Shown: positions 25,613 to 35,400 of the stretch, piece after piece
Position numbering within the stretch: position 1 is the stretch's first letter
Layout: each line of letters opens with the position of its first letter
Assembly (NCBI GenBank): GCA_910574995.1
Contig: CAJTCS010000007.1
Span: 124,001 to 188,000 of the forward strand
Direction: 5' to 3'
Origin: Oscillospiraceae bacterium
GTDB lineage: Bacteria > Bacillota > Clostridia > Oscillospirales > Acutalibacteraceae
Length of the DNA stretch: 64,000 nt
Position numbers and translations under genes: made by a program
The notes under the pieces: generated by a model
Databases searched by the model: none
The model's input: the letters and a program-made list of their open reading frames with translations, nothing else
Told to the model about the DNA's origin: nothing

Positions 25613-26896
25613 TTATGTTTCGCTGTCTTCATCTAGGGGGATAAGCTTCCCCTTTACCAATACTTCCTCGGCGCGGTTGTTGTCTGCCCGGGCGACGGTA
25701 AAGGCCAGCCCCCTATATTCGAAGGTATCCCCTTCCACTGGGATGCGGTCCAGGTTCTCCACGATCCATCCGTTGATAGTGGAGGCCTCGGTCTCGCAGG
25801 TGATATGGAAAAACTCAAACAAATCGTCTAGGTCACCCGAGCAGAACACACGGTACGCGTCCTCCTCCAGCTTCTGTATGCCCTGTTGTACCACCTGGTC
25901 GTGTTCGTCCCAGATTTCCCCCACCAGCTCTTCAATCACGTCTTCTAGGGTGACGATGCCCTCGGTGCCGCCAAACTCGTCTACAATGACGGCCATGTGG
26001 GACTTGCTTTGCTGCAGCTGCTTTAAAAGGGCGGAAATCTTCATAGAGGGGGGGATGAACTCGGCAGGCTTGATAATGGAGCCGATCTCCTGCTGGGTAT
26101 CCCAAACAAAGCTGTAAAAGTCTTTCTCGTGTATGATGCCCACGACGCTGTCAATGGTGTCTTCATATACCGGCAAGCGGGAAAAGCCCGTCTCCCGGAA
26201 CAGGGCGGCCACTTCAGCCTTCTTGGTATCCTGGGCCACAGCCTCTACATCCACCCGGGGGGTCATGATGTCGATGGCTTCTATGTCGTCGAATTCAATC
26301 ACGTTGCGCAGCATGGCGCCCTCGTCCTGGTTGATGCCCCCCTCCTGTTCGGCTTCCTCCACAATGGTCAACAGCTCGCTGTCTGTCATCGAGTGGCTGT
26401 TACTGACCCGGAAAAGCTTGTGCAGCAGCTTTTTCAGCTGGCTGAACAGGAAATTGATGGGCTTCAATACCACGATCAAGGCCCGGATAGCCGGGGCTGA
26501 GAACATAGCGAAGCTTTCGGCGTTCTCCTTTGCCAGGCTTTTGGGGGAGACCTCGCCGAAAATAAGCACCACCACGGTCATCACCACAGTGGAAACCGTG
26601 GGCCCCGCGTTCTCACCCAGGGCCTTGACAAAGAGCACTGTGGCGATAGAGGTAGAGGCGATGTTTACGATATTGTTGCCAACCAAAATGGTAGACAGCA
26701 GTTCGTCGTAATTTTCGGAAAGGGCGTAGGCCAGCTTGGCCCGTTTGTTGCCTGCCCCTGCCAGGTTTTTCATCCGGATGCGGTTTAAAGACGAAAAGGC
26801 CGTCTCGGTGGCGGAGAAAAAAGCGGAAAGGATGACAAGGCCGATTAAAATCAAGATCATCGTTGTACTGTGACTGTCCATAGAAGGGAACACCAC
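25613..26896 (-). CDS. CNNM/HlyC-CorC family transporter-like protein
   Basis: A CNNM (DUF21) membrane domain (residues ~10-190, with the characteristic FFSATETAFSSLN and NIVNIASTSIATVLF) is followed by two CBS domains (DIMTPRVDVEAV and the later DEFGGTEGIVTLEDVIEELVG) and a C-terminal CorC/HlyC domain. Members are associated with magnesium or cobalt export; the older name hemolysin is misleading. 427 aa from GTG at 26896; ATG at 26881 is a possible later start. It stands alone, convergent with spoVM. Confidence 0.92.
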   Translation of the reverse strand: MVFPSMDSHSTTMILILIGLVILSAFFSATETAFSSLNRIRMKNLAGAGNKRAKLAYALSENYDELLSTILVGNNIVNIASTSIATVLFVKALGENAGPTVSTVVMTVVVLIFGEVSPKSLAKENAESFAMFSAPAIRALIVVLKPINFLFSQLKKLLHKLFRVSNSHSMTDSELLTIVEEAEQEGGINQDEGAMLRNVIEFDDIEAIDIMTPRVDVEAVAQDTKKAEVAALFRETGFSRLPVYEDTIDSVVGIIHEKDFYSFVWDTQQEIGSIIKPAEFIPPSMKISALLKQLQQSKSHMAVIVDEFGGTEGIVTLEDVIEELVGEIWDEHDQVVQQGIQKLEEDAYRVFCSGDLDDLFEFFHITCETEASTINGWIVENLDRIPVEGDTFEYRGLAFTVARADNNRAEEVLVKGKLIPLDEDSET

Positions 26897-27051
26897 GTCC
26901 TTTATTAAAATTTCTTTAGCGCCGTGCTTTCACACACGGCCTTTCCACATCAGTATACCATACTTTTCCAGTTTCTACAAGGGGCAGCTTATTAGGGGAA
27001 GGGCGGGGGCCTAAGTTACGGATGTATTGCCCCTGTACCCGCCCGCGCGGC

Positions 27052-27912
27052 TTACCGGCCCCCTTCCAGGTATGCCAGCAAGGCGGGAAGCCGCTCTTGG
27101 CAAGCCGCCCTGCCTTGCTGGTACAGCGCCCGCAGCTTGGAGGTATCCCGCTCTGTGCGGGATACCGTTACAGGCTTTGGCGGCCGGATAACAAACACCC
27201 GCCCTTGCTTTTCCAGCCTGTCCAGCTGGTCCAGCTCCCGGGCGTAACGCTGGGGGGAGGCCAGCAGGGCCCCCACCAGGTTGGGATATTTCCGGTAAGC
27301 CCGGGCATAGATGCGGGCCAGGGCCCGGGAAACCTGTTCTTTGCGGAAACCATGCTCCCGGGTAGTGACAACCACCACCTTGCTATAGCCCTCGTCCAGG
27401 GCCCGCTGGTATGGGATGGACAAGGATACGCCGCCGTCCAGGCAGGGCGCGCCCTCCACCAGCACCATGGGGGCCATCAGGGGCAGGCTGGCGCTGGCCC
27501 GGATAGCGGCGTAGATATCCCCGCAGGTGCGCTTGCTGCTGAAAACGGGCCGGCCGGTCAGGCAGCTTGTAGATACGGCGGTGAAGTCGCAAGGGGAATT
27601 TGCAAAGGTTTCCCGGTCCATGGGCACCAGGGAATCGGAAATCTCCCCAAAGAGGAAGTCGAAATTGAAGATGCCCCGGCCCCGCAGCAGGTTGCGTACC
27701 CCCAGATACCGCTTGTCGTTTACATAGTCCAGGTTGATTTTTGCCGTCCGCCCAGGCTGGCCGGACACATAGTTCGCCCCGGTCAACGCCCCGGCGGAAA
27801 CGCCGAAGAGCCCGTCAAAACCAATGCCCTCTTCCAGCATCACGTCTGTAGCCCCGGCGGAAAACATGCACCGCAACGAGCCCCCTTCTAATACGATCGC
27901 CTTGCGTCCCAT
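27052..27912 (-). CDS. Patatin-like phospholipase family protein
   Basis: A lipid acyl hydrolase of the Ser-Asp dyad type. The oxyanion block is LEGGSLRCMFSAG, the nucleophile elbow is GVSAGA (G-x-S-x-G) and the catalytic Asp is in the DGGV motif. 286 aa from the ATG at 27912, which has AGAGGGA upstream on the minus strand; upstream in-frame ATGs to 27969 lack well-spaced ribosome sites. No signal peptide. Substrate unknown. The divergent trmB promoter region lies beyond its start. Confidence 0.9.
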   Translation of the reverse strand: MGRKAIVLEGGSLRCMFSAGATDVMLEEGIGFDGLFGVSAGALTGANYVSGQPGRTAKINLDYVNDKRYLGVRNLLRGRGIFNFDFLFGEISDSLVPMDRETFANSPCDFTAVSTSCLTGRPVFSSKRTCGDIYAAIRASASLPLMAPMVLVEGAPCLDGGVSLSIPYQRALDEGYSKVVVVTTREHGFRKEQVSRALARIYARAYRKYPNLVGALLASPQRYARELDQLDRLEKQGRVFVIRPPKPVTVSRTERDTSKLRALYQQGRAACQERLPALLAYLEGGR

Positions 27913-28037
27913 ACAGTCCCTCTCCATCCTTTCCCGCGTTTTTCTACCTCCCGACGCTTTACGGCCCAATTGGCCCCAGCGTGTTGCAGGCTGTGTGAAT
28001 ATATATTTTACACCCGATGCCGCCCATATGCAAGGGC

Positions 28038-28066
28038 TTGATTTTCATGGCCGCTGCCATTATAAT
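28038..28066 (+). promoter_or_regulatory. Strong sigmaA promoter upstream of trmB
   Basis: TTGATT (28038-28043), a 17-bp spacer and a perfect TATAAT (28061-28066), about 104 bp before the trmB start. Confidence 0.8.
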
Positions 28067-28079
28067 ACAGTATAGCCTA

Positions 28080-28127
28080 CAGCCGCCCCTTTTGGTTTGG
28101 GCGGCTGCCTTGTTTTTCAGGCAAGCC
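28080..28127 (+). promoter_or_regulatory. Possible transcription attenuator in the trmB leader
   Basis: CAGCCGCCC (28080-28088) pairs with GGGCGGCTG (28099-28107) and is followed by CCTTGTTTTT, a terminator-like structure only about 10 nt after the predicted transcription start. An alternative hairpin using the right arm is available: GGCTGCCT (28103-28110) can pair with AGGC-A-AGCC (28119-28127). The two are mutually exclusive, as in attenuators. It may otherwise just end a tiny transcript. Confidence 0.5.
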
Positions 28128-28169
28128 CGGCTGTATATATACTTTCCGTAAAGAAAGAGGCGTGTGCAT

Positions 28170-28820
28170 ATGCGGATTAGAAAAAAAGACTGGGCCCGGC
28201 CAGAACTTGCCGCCTGTCCCTATTTCATACAAGACCCGCCCGCCCACAGGGGCCGCTGGATGGGGCTTTTCGGCGCGCCGCGGCCCATCCATCTGGACCT
28301 GGGCTGTGGAAAGTGCGTGTTCCTGGCGGACATTGCCAGCGCCCGGCGGGATGTGAACTACATTGGCATCGACATCAGCTTGGATATCCTGGGCGTAGGG
28401 CGCCGGAATATCCAGGCGGCCTATGGGGACGGCAGCCCGGAAAACGTGCGGCTGTGCGCCTATAATATCGAGCGCCTGCCCGAGCTTTTTGCCCCCGGGG
28501 AGGGGGTCGAGCGTATCTATATCAATTTCTGCAACCCCTGGCCCGCGGCCCGCCACCACAAACGCCGTTTGACCCATACCCGGCAGCTGGAAAGCTATAA
28601 GCCCCTTTTGGCCCCAGGCGGGGAGGTTTGGTTCAAGACAGATAACGACAGCCTGTACCTGGCTACCAAACGGTATCTACAAGAGGCGGGCTTCGCCATT
28701 TTTTTCGATTCCAAAGACCTCCACCGGGAAGGGGACCCGGAGAACGTGCTGACAGAGCACGAGGTCATGTTTACGGCCCAGGGCATCCCTACCAAGGCCC
28801 TGCGGGCCCGGCTTCCATAA
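28170..28820 (+). CDS. trmB: tRNA (guanine-N7)-methyltransferase
   Basis: Methylates G46 of tRNA with S-adenosylmethionine. The SAM motif is LDLGCGKCVFLADIA, followed by NYIGIDIS and the family signature INFCNPWPAARHHKRRL (usual form NFPDPWPKKRHHKRR), and the C-terminal LTEHEVMF (usual TEYE). ATG at 28170 lies 9 bp after AAGAAAGAGG; an in-frame GTG at 28164 is less likely. 216 aa is normal. Divergences in the signature (NFCNPWP instead of NFPDPWP) are worth noting. Confidence 0.92.
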   Translation: MRIRKKDWARPELAACPYFIQDPPAHRGRWMGLFGAPRPIHLDLGCGKCVFLADIASARRDVNYIGIDISLDILGVGRRNIQAAYGDGSPENVRLCAYNIERLPELFAPGEGVERIYINFCNPWPAARHHKRRLTHTRQLESYKPLLAPGGEVWFKTDNDSLYLATKRYLQEAGFAIFFDSKDLHREGDPENVLTEHEVMFTAQGIPTKALRARLP

Positions 28821-28842
28821 AAAAGGCATATCGATACGGCAA

Positions 28843-28878
28843 AAGGAAGGGCCCGGGAATATCCCCGGGCCCTTCCTT
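28843..28878. terminator. Bidirectional terminator between trmB and the small Cys-rich gene
   Basis: A perfect 15-bp inverted repeat (28843-28857 with 28864-28878) with A runs to the left and T/A to the right; it touches the stop codon of the convergent gene. Confidence 0.85.
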
Positions 28879-29107
28879 ATAATTCGAAATCCTTTTCGCT
28901 ATACTGGCCCGTATGCAGGGTGGGCCCTTGGCGGGGCTCCCGCAACAGGGGGTCGTACCGGTATTGCTTGCACACGCCGTTTTCCATGGCCATGCGCAGG
29001 GCGCACAGAACCTGGCCGGGCTTGCCCCGGTTGTGCTGGCAATAGGCGCAGTCTGGCGGGATACTCCCGCCGAACAGGGCTTTTTTCTGTTTTTTCTGAA
29101 ACAGCAT
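28877..29107 (-). CDS. Conserved-looking small Cys-rich protein (76 aa)
   Basis: Begins MLFQKKQKKALFGGSIPPDC, with cysteines in CAYCQHN, LCALRM and NGVCKQYRYDPLLREP. The four-Cys spacing suggests a small zinc site. The C-terminal YRYDPLLRE is shared with small Firmicutes proteins of unknown role, as far as I recall. ATG at 29107 follows AAAGGAGGGGG, a strong ribosome site. It stands alone on the minus strand between trmB and rapZ. No function can be given. Confidence 0.75.
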   Translation of the reverse strand: MLFQKKQKKALFGGSIPPDCAYCQHNRGKPGQVLCALRMAMENGVCKQYRYDPLLREPRQGPTLHTGQYSEKDFEL

Positions 29108-29239
29108 AACGCCCCCTCCTTTATCTAAATCCATATAATATCACAGGCCGAAGCAGCAGTCAAGCAAAACCTGTGCAAGCATGGCGGCTGCCGGGCCAGG
29201 CGCGTACATTATCCGCCGCGGACACTCCCGGGCCTGGAA

Positions 29240-29268
29240 TTGACGGCGGGGCGGGAATTTGCTATACT
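29240..29268 (+). promoter_or_regulatory. SigmaA promoter for rapZ
   Basis: TTGACG (29240-29245), a 17-bp spacer and TATACT (29263-29268), 47 bp before the rapZ start. Confidence 0.8.
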
Positions 29269-29314
29269 ATAAAGATAAGAGGAATAAGGGAAGAAATACA
29301 GGGGGGACAGGGTT

Positions 29315-30172
29315 ATGGAGTTTGTAATCGTAACAGGGCTTTCGGGCGCGGGGAAGACCCGGGCCATGCATGCCATGGAGGACATCGGGTTTTACTGCGT
29401 GGACAACTTGCCCCCGGCGCTTATCCCCGTTTTTTACGACCTGTGCCTGAAGTCAGAGGGCATTGGCCGGGCGGCGGTGGTGACGGATACCCGGGGCGGG
29501 GAAATGTTCATGTCTTTTTTCACGGCCATGGAATCCCTGAAACGGGACGGCAAGCCTTATCAGATCTTGTTCCTGGATTCTTCAGACCCAGTACTGGTCC
29601 ACCGTTTCAAAGAGACCCGGCGCAAGCATCCCTTGTCCGACGAGCTGAACGGCTCGTTAGAGCAAGCGGTGAAGTTAGAGCGGGATATGTTACAGCTGGT
29701 AAAAGAGAGCGCGGGCTTTGTCATCGACACCTCGGGGCTTTCCCCGGCCCAACTGAAAAGCCGTATTGCCGAGCTGTTTTTGAACAGCGCCGGGGATTCC
29801 CTCTCTGTGCATTGCATCAGCTTTGGGTTCAAGTTCGGCGTACCCATGGAGGCGGACCTGGTGTTCGACGTGCGGTGCCTGCCCAACCCATTTTACGACG
29901 AGGCCCTGCGCCCCATGACCGGCCTGGACCCGGAGGTGCGGGACTATGTGATGGAAAAGGAAGAGACCAAGGGGTTTGTAGAACGGTTTACAGATATGGT
30001 AGATTACCTGCTGCCCCTGTACGCCCGGGAGGGGAAAAGCCAGCTGGTCATTGCCGTGGGCTGTACCGGCGGGCACCACCGGTCGGTGGCGTTGGCACAG
30101 TTCATGCGGGACTACCTGGTGGACCAAGGGGTGCGCGCCAGCGTGACCCACCGGGATATACAAAAATTTTAA
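29315..30172 (+). CDS. rapZ: RapZ family nucleotide-binding protein
   Basis: P-loop protein; in E. coli RapZ guides RNase E to the GlmZ small RNA, while in Firmicutes the role is less defined. Walker A is TGLSGAGKT at residues 7-15, followed by VDNLPPALIP. The C-terminal domain has SFGFKFGVPMEADLVFDVR, NPF and the conserved AVGCTGGHHRSVALAQ. 285 aa. ATG at 29315 follows GGGGGGACAGGG. It heads a unit with the kinase-like gene and whiA. Confidence 0.95.
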   Translation: MEFVIVTGLSGAGKTRAMHAMEDIGFYCVDNLPPALIPVFYDLCLKSEGIGRAAVVTDTRGGEMFMSFFTAMESLKRDGKPYQILFLDSSDPVLVHRFKETRRKHPLSDELNGSLEQAVKLERDMLQLVKESAGFVIDTSGLSPAQLKSRIAELFLNSAGDSLSVHCISFGFKFGVPMEADLVFDVRCLPNPFYDEALRPMTGLDPEVRDYVMEKEETKGFVERFTDMVDYLLPLYAREGKSQLVIAVGCTGGHHRSVALAQFMRDYLVDQGVRASVTHRDIQKF

Positions 30173-30202
30173 GGCGGCAGGGCCGCAAAAGGAGGACGCG
30201 GC

Positions 30203-30793
30203 ATGGCATGTATACTGGTGGCGGGTTTCCCAGCCACAGGCAAAAGCACCTTGGCGAAGGCCCTGTCAAAAGAGCTGGGCTTCCCCATGTTTTCCAAGGA
30301 CAGCGTGAAAGAGCGGCTGTACGATACCGTGGGCTTCCGTTCCCGGGAGGAAAAGGTAGCGTTAGGAGAGGGCAGCCTGGACATCCTATATTACTGCGCG
30401 GGGCAGGTGCTGGCCCTGGGGCAGTCGGTCATCCTGGAAAACAACTTTGAAAACGCCTCGAAGCCGGGGCTGCTGGCCTTACTGGGGCAATACCCCTGCA
30501 CCGTTGTGACCGTCCAGCTTACCGGGGACCTGCAGGCGGTATACCAGCGTTTCCTGCGCCGGGACCAGTCGCCCCGGCGGCACAGGGGCCACGTGGTGAA
30601 CACCTGTTATCCCGAGCCGCCGGGGGAGCGTCCGCCTTACGCGCCCATGTCCTTCGAACAGTTTGCGGCGGGCTTCCGGGCCCGGGGTATGGAAAATTTT
30701 GATATTGGCGGGCCGCGGGTCACCGTGGATACCACGGACTTGGGCCAGGTGGACTGCAAGGCCGTAGCCTGGCAGGTGCGCGCGCTGCTGTAA
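30203..30793 (+). CDS. Small P-loop kinase-like protein between rapZ and whiA
   Basis: A 196-aa ATP-binding protein with Walker A AGFPATGKSTLAKAL near residue 8 and an SKDSVKERLYD segment typical of zeta-toxin/chloramphenicol-phosphotransferase-like or adenylylsulfate-kinase-like small-molecule kinases. A lid-type basic patch (RFLRRDQSPRRHRGH) follows. Substrate unknown. In most Firmicutes yvcK lies between rapZ and whiA; here this unrelated gene occupies that place. Ribosome site AAAGGAGG, 9 bp before the ATG. Confidence 0.8.
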   Translation: MACILVAGFPATGKSTLAKALSKELGFPMFSKDSVKERLYDTVGFRSREEKVALGEGSLDILYYCAGQVLALGQSVILENNFENASKPGLLALLGQYPCTVVTVQLTGDLQAVYQRFLRRDQSPRRHRGHVVNTCYPEPPGERPPYAPMSFEQFAAGFRARGMENFDIGGPRVTVDTTDLGQVDCKAVAWQVRALL

Positions 30794-30839
30794 CCCCGGC
30801 GTGGCGATAGACACTTTATTCTTTGCGAGGATGGGATCT

Positions 30840-31775
30840 ATGTCGTTTTCCAGAGACGTCAAAGCCGAGCTTTGCAAGACAGATCCGAAGCGCCCCTGCT
30901 GCCTGGCGGCAGAGTGCTATGGAGCGTGGCTGTTTTCCCGGTGCTTCAGCCTGCGGGCGGGCGCTTGGGTGACAGAGAGCGCCCCGGCTGCCCGCCGGGT
31001 GATGGAGCTGGCGGCGGCCGGGGCCGGGGTGTCCCCCCAGCTGCAGTACGCGGTAAGCCGCCGGCAGAAGCCCGCCTACCGGGTCACCCTGCCCGAGCCT
31101 TCCGCCCGGGCCCAATTGTTGGATGCTTTCGGCCATTCAGGCCAAGAGGCCAGCCTGCGCATCAACCGGGCGGCGCTGGAGAACGAGTGCTGTACAGGGG
31201 CGTTCCTGCGTGGGGCGTTCCTCACCTGCGGCACAGCCACAGACCCCCGCAAGGGCTACCATTTGGAATTCGCCGTGCCCTATCAGAACCTGGCAAGGGA
31301 TTTGTACACCCTGCTGGGGGAGGTCCCGGCGTTCCGGGCCGTGCCGGCTGTGCTTCAGCGCAAGGGGGGGTACGCCGTGTATTTGAAGGAGAGCGGGCAG
31401 ATCGAAGACTTGCTTACGTACCTGGGGGCCCCGCTGGCCGCCATGGAGCTGATGCAGGTGAAGATGTACAAAGAAGCCCGGAACAACATCAACCGCAAGA
31501 CGAATTTTGAGACGGCCAACATGGACAAGACCTATTCCGCTTCTGCCCGGCAAACCGCTGCAATCGCCGCCATCAGCGATACGGTGGGGCTGGATTCCTT
31601 GCCCGAGCGTCTGGGGGAGTTGGCAAAGCTGCGCCTTGCCTATCCGGACATGACATTGCGGGAACTGGGGGAACGGCTGCGCATCAGCCGCAGCGGGGTG
31701 AACCACCGGCTGCAGCGGCTGCTGGAAATGGGGGAGAAGATCCTGGAAGAGCGGGGGCTGGAAAATATCCTATAG
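30840..31775 (+). CDS. whiA: DNA-binding protein WhiA
   Basis: Sporulation/cell-division-linked regulator with a degenerate LAGLIDADG homing-endonuclease N-part and a C-terminal helix-turn-helix. SFSRDVKAEL opens the family; the middle AFLRGAFLTCGTATDPRKGYHLEF is the LAGLIDADG core; NRKTNFETANMDKT and the final ISRSGVNHRLQRLLEMG (HTH) complete it. ATG at 30840 is chosen because homology begins there; the frame is open to 30801. 311 aa is normal. Confidence 0.95.
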   Translation: MSFSRDVKAELCKTDPKRPCCLAAECYGAWLFSRCFSLRAGAWVTESAPAARRVMELAAAGAGVSPQLQYAVSRRQKPAYRVTLPEPSARAQLLDAFGHSGQEASLRINRAALENECCTGAFLRGAFLTCGTATDPRKGYHLEFAVPYQNLARDLYTLLGEVPAFRAVPAVLQRKGGYAVYLKESGQIEDLLTYLGAPLAAMELMQVKMYKEARNNINRKTNFETANMDKTYSASARQTAAIAAISDTVGLDSLPERLGELAKLRLAYPDMTLRELGERLRISRSGVNHRLQRLLEMGEKILEERGLENIL

Positions 31776-31819
31776 CCCGGCAGGCCGGGTTCAAACGGAA
31801 GGGAAAGGGGGGGCCGCTT

Positions 31820-32347
31820 TTGAAGATAGCGGAAAGGCTGAAAGGCCTGAAGGTAGAGGGGGACGGCAAGACCAAGGCCCTGGTATACGGCGGGGCGGCG
31901 GCCATGATGCTGGGCATATTGGCGGTGCTGTACCTGATGGTGGGGCGTATTGGCGGCGGCCCCCCGGCGGTGGGAACGGTCACCCTGAAAAGCCTGGACG
32001 TGGAGGCCCGGCCCCTCCAGAACGAGATTTACACTACGGAAAAAGGCCGGCGCCTGGAAAAGCGCCGCCTTATCCCAGGAGAGGTGGGGGGCCAGGCTCC
32101 CACTGTGGAATATGACCACTCCATCACCTTGTATTTCGAGGGGGATTCGGACAACGGCCCTTTTTATTTTACCATCTATGACGAGGCCGGACAGGTCTAT
32201 TCGGACAAAAAGGCGGAGTTCGAGTGTCCCCGGCAGCCTGGGAAATACCTGGTGTGCGAGGAGACCTATTGGGGCCAGAAAAACGATAACATCGGTGTGG
32301 AATATTATTTTTGGATCCAGGTAGGCCCAGAGGACGTAAGGGCGTGA
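31820..32347 (+). CDS. Membrane-anchored protein of unknown function (175 aa)
   Basis: The start seems to be TTG at 31820, 6-7 bp after AAAGGGGGGG. A basic N-terminus (MKIAERLKGLKVEG) is followed by one transmembrane segment (LVYGGAAAMMLGILAVLYLMV) and an extracytoplasmic beta-rich domain (ITLYFEGDSDNGPFYFTIYDEAG, YLVCEETYWG). I do not recognise the family. It lies between whiA and dnaE, 44 bp after whiA. Confidence 0.7.
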   Translation: MKIAERLKGLKVEGDGKTKALVYGGAAAMMLGILAVLYLMVGRIGGGPPAVGTVTLKSLDVEARPLQNEIYTTEKGRRLEKRRLIPGEVGGQAPTVEYDHSITLYFEGDSDNGPFYFTIYDEAGQVYSDKKAEFECPRQPGKYLVCEETYWGQKNDNIGVEYYFWIQVGPEDVRA

Positions 32348-32463
32348 CCCCTTTTTTTGAAAAAGCCGGTTACAGCCGGGCCTTGCCTTTGGGGCCTCCC
32401 CGCCGGGAGCGGCGCCCCGGGCGGGCGGGTTCCGGAATGCGTTTTTAGAGGAAGGGGCGCGCT

Positions 32464-35400
32464 ATGGCATTTGTACATTTGCATCTGCATACAGAATATA
32501 GCCTGTTAGACGGGGCATGCCGCATCGAAAAGCTGTTGGACCGGGTGCGGGAGCTGGGCCAGACGGCCGTGGCCATTACCGACCACGGCAATATGTACGG
32601 CGTCATCGATTTTTACAAGGCCGCCAAAAAGCGTGGCATAAAGCCCATTTTAGGCTGCGAGGTATATGTGGCCAAGCGCACCCGCTTTGACAGGGTGCAC
32701 GAGTTGGACAGTGAGAACCGCCACCTGGTGCTGTTGTGCGAGAACGAGACAGGCTACCGCAACTTGATGGCCATGGTGTCCAAAAGCTGGGTCGAGGGAT
32801 TCTATAACCGCCCCCGGGTGGACTTCCAGCTTTTAGAGCAGTACCACCAGGGGCTTATCGCCCTGTCCGCCTGCGTTTCCGGGGAGATACCCCGGGCCCT
32901 GCTGCGGGGGGACTATCCAGGGGCCAAAGAGGCCGCCCTGCGCTACAGCGGGATATTCGGCCCGGGGAACTTTTACCTGGAGCTGCAGGACCATGGGCTG
33001 GAGGATGAAAAATTTGTGAACCCAGGCCTGCTGCGCCTGGCCGGGGAGACGGGGCTGCCTTTGGTGGTCACCAACGACTGCCACTATATCCGGGCGGCGG
33101 ACAGCGAGATGCACAAGGTGCTTTTGTGCATCCAGACTGGCCGCACCGTGGAGGAAGAGGGGGGCATGGACTTCGGCGGCGGGGAACTATATTACAAGAC
33201 AGAGGAGCAGATGCGGGCCCTGTTCCCCGAGTACCCCCAGGCGGCGGACAACACCGCCAAGATTGCGGAGCGGTGCAGCGTAGAGATCGAGTTTGGCAAG
33301 ACCAAGCTGCCCCGCTTCGAGACCCCGGATGGCAGCGACACCCAAAGCTTCTTCATGCGCCTGTGCCAAAAGGGCCTTATTGACCGCTATGGCCCCCAGC
33401 CCGGCAAGGGCCTGCAGGCCCGGCTGCAATATGAGATCGACACTATTTCCCAGATGGGGTACGTGAACTATTATCTCATTGTGTGGGATTTTATCCGGTA
33501 CGCCAAAAGCGTGGGCATCCCAGTGGGGCCGGGCAGGGGCTCTGGCGCGGGCAGCCTGGCAGCTTACTGCATCGGCATCACCAACGTAGACCCCATCCGT
33601 TATGGGCTGATTTTCGAGCGGTTCCTCAACCCCGAACGGGTGAGTATGCCGGACTTTGACATCGATTTCAGCGACGAGCGCCGGGACGAGATCATCGCCT
33701 ATGTGTTGCAAAAATATGGCGCGGACCATGTAGCCCAGATCGTCACTTTTGGCACCATGGCCGCCCGGGGGGCCATCCGGGACGTGGGCCGGGCCTTGGC
33801 TATCCCTTACGGAACGGTAGACCAGGTGGCCAAGCTGGTGCCTATGGAGCTGGGCATGACCCTGGACAAGGCCCTGAAGGGCTCGAAAGCATTCCGGGAG
33901 AAGTATGAGGCCGACCCCCAGACCCGCCGCCTCATCGATATGGCCCGGCAGGTGGAGGGGATGCCCCGGCACACCAGCACCCATGCCGCCGGTGTGCTTA
34001 TCACCGATAGGCCGGTGCTGGACTATGTCCCCCTGGCCAAGAACGACGACGTGGTGGTGACACAGTTCACCATGACCGCCATTGAAGAGCTGGGCCTTCT
34101 CAAAATGGACTTTTTGGGCCTGCGGAACCTTTCTGTCATCGATAACGCCCAGAAGCTTATCCAGGCCCGAGAGCCCGGCTTCTCCATGGGGGGCATCCCC
34201 TGGGACGACCCCCAGGTGTTCCAGATGCTGGCTGCAGGGCACTCGGTGGGGGTGTTCCAGTTCGAATCGGCGGGCATGACCCGGCTGCTGGTGCAGTCCC
34301 AGGCCAGCGAAGTGGAAGACCTGATTGCCATCATCTCCCTGTACCGGCCGGGCCCTATGCAGTTCATCCCCCTATACCTGGAAAACCGCCGGGACCCGGG
34401 CAAGGTCCAATACAAGCACCCGCTGCTAGAGCCCATCCTGGGCGTGACCTTTGGCTGCATCATCTACCAGGAACAGGTGATGCAGATTTTCCGGGATTTG
34501 GCAGGGTATTCCCTGGGCCGTGCCGATATTGTACGCCGGGCTATGTCCAAGAAGAAGCACGATGTGCTGGAGCGGGAGCGCCAGGTGTTCCTTTACGGGC
34601 AGCAGCGGGAAGACGGTTCTTATGAGATAGACGGCTGCCTGCGCCGGGGGGTGGACCTGGGGACGGCGGAAGGGCTTTTCAAGGAAATTGAGAATTTCGC
34701 TTCCTATGCGTTCAATAAATCCCACGCGGCCTGCTATGCCATCGTGGCCTATGAGACCGCCTGGCTGAAGTGCCATTACCCTAAAGAGTACATGGCGGCC
34801 TTGCTTTCCAGCGTGCTGGGGTGGGCCGGGAAGGTGGCCGAGTATATCGAAGAATGCCAGCGGCTGGGTATCGCGGTGCTGGCCCCCCATGTGAACGAGA
34901 GCGGCGTGGGCTTTGCCGTAACAGGGGAGGGCATACGCTTTGGTTTATTGGCGGTGAAGAACCTGGGCAAGGGGGTCATTTCCCGGCTGGTGGAAGAGCG
35001 CCGCATTGGCGGGCCGTATACCTCTTTTTACAACTTCTGCCGCCGTATGGCTGGGAAAGACCTGAACCGCAGGGCCATCGAAAGCTTGGTAAAATGCGGC
35101 GCTTTAGACGGCCTTGGCAACAACCGGAAGGAAATGCTGCTGGCAGTGGGGCATGTGCTGGAATCCCTGGACAACGAGAAACGCCGGAACCTGGAGGGGC
35201 AAATGGGCTTTTTCGATTCCCCCCAGGCCAGTGCCAGCGGGGACCCGCCCCTGGACCCAGCGGAGGACTTTTCCCACGGGGATAAACTGGCCATGGAGAA
35301 GGAAGTGACCGGGATGTACCTTTCCGGGCACCCTATGGCTGAATATGCGGGGCTGTACGCAAGCGGCGCCTATGCCCGTCTGGACGAGGTGCAGAAAAGC

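Noticed and set aside
29173-30450. 425-codon plus-strand ORF across rapZ
   Set aside because: It covers the well-supported rapZ frame out of register and is rich in Gly/Arg/Pro as shadows in this genome are.
33187-34242. 351-codon minus-strand ORF inside dnaE
   Set aside because: Antisense to an intact polymerase; no similarity or start signal.
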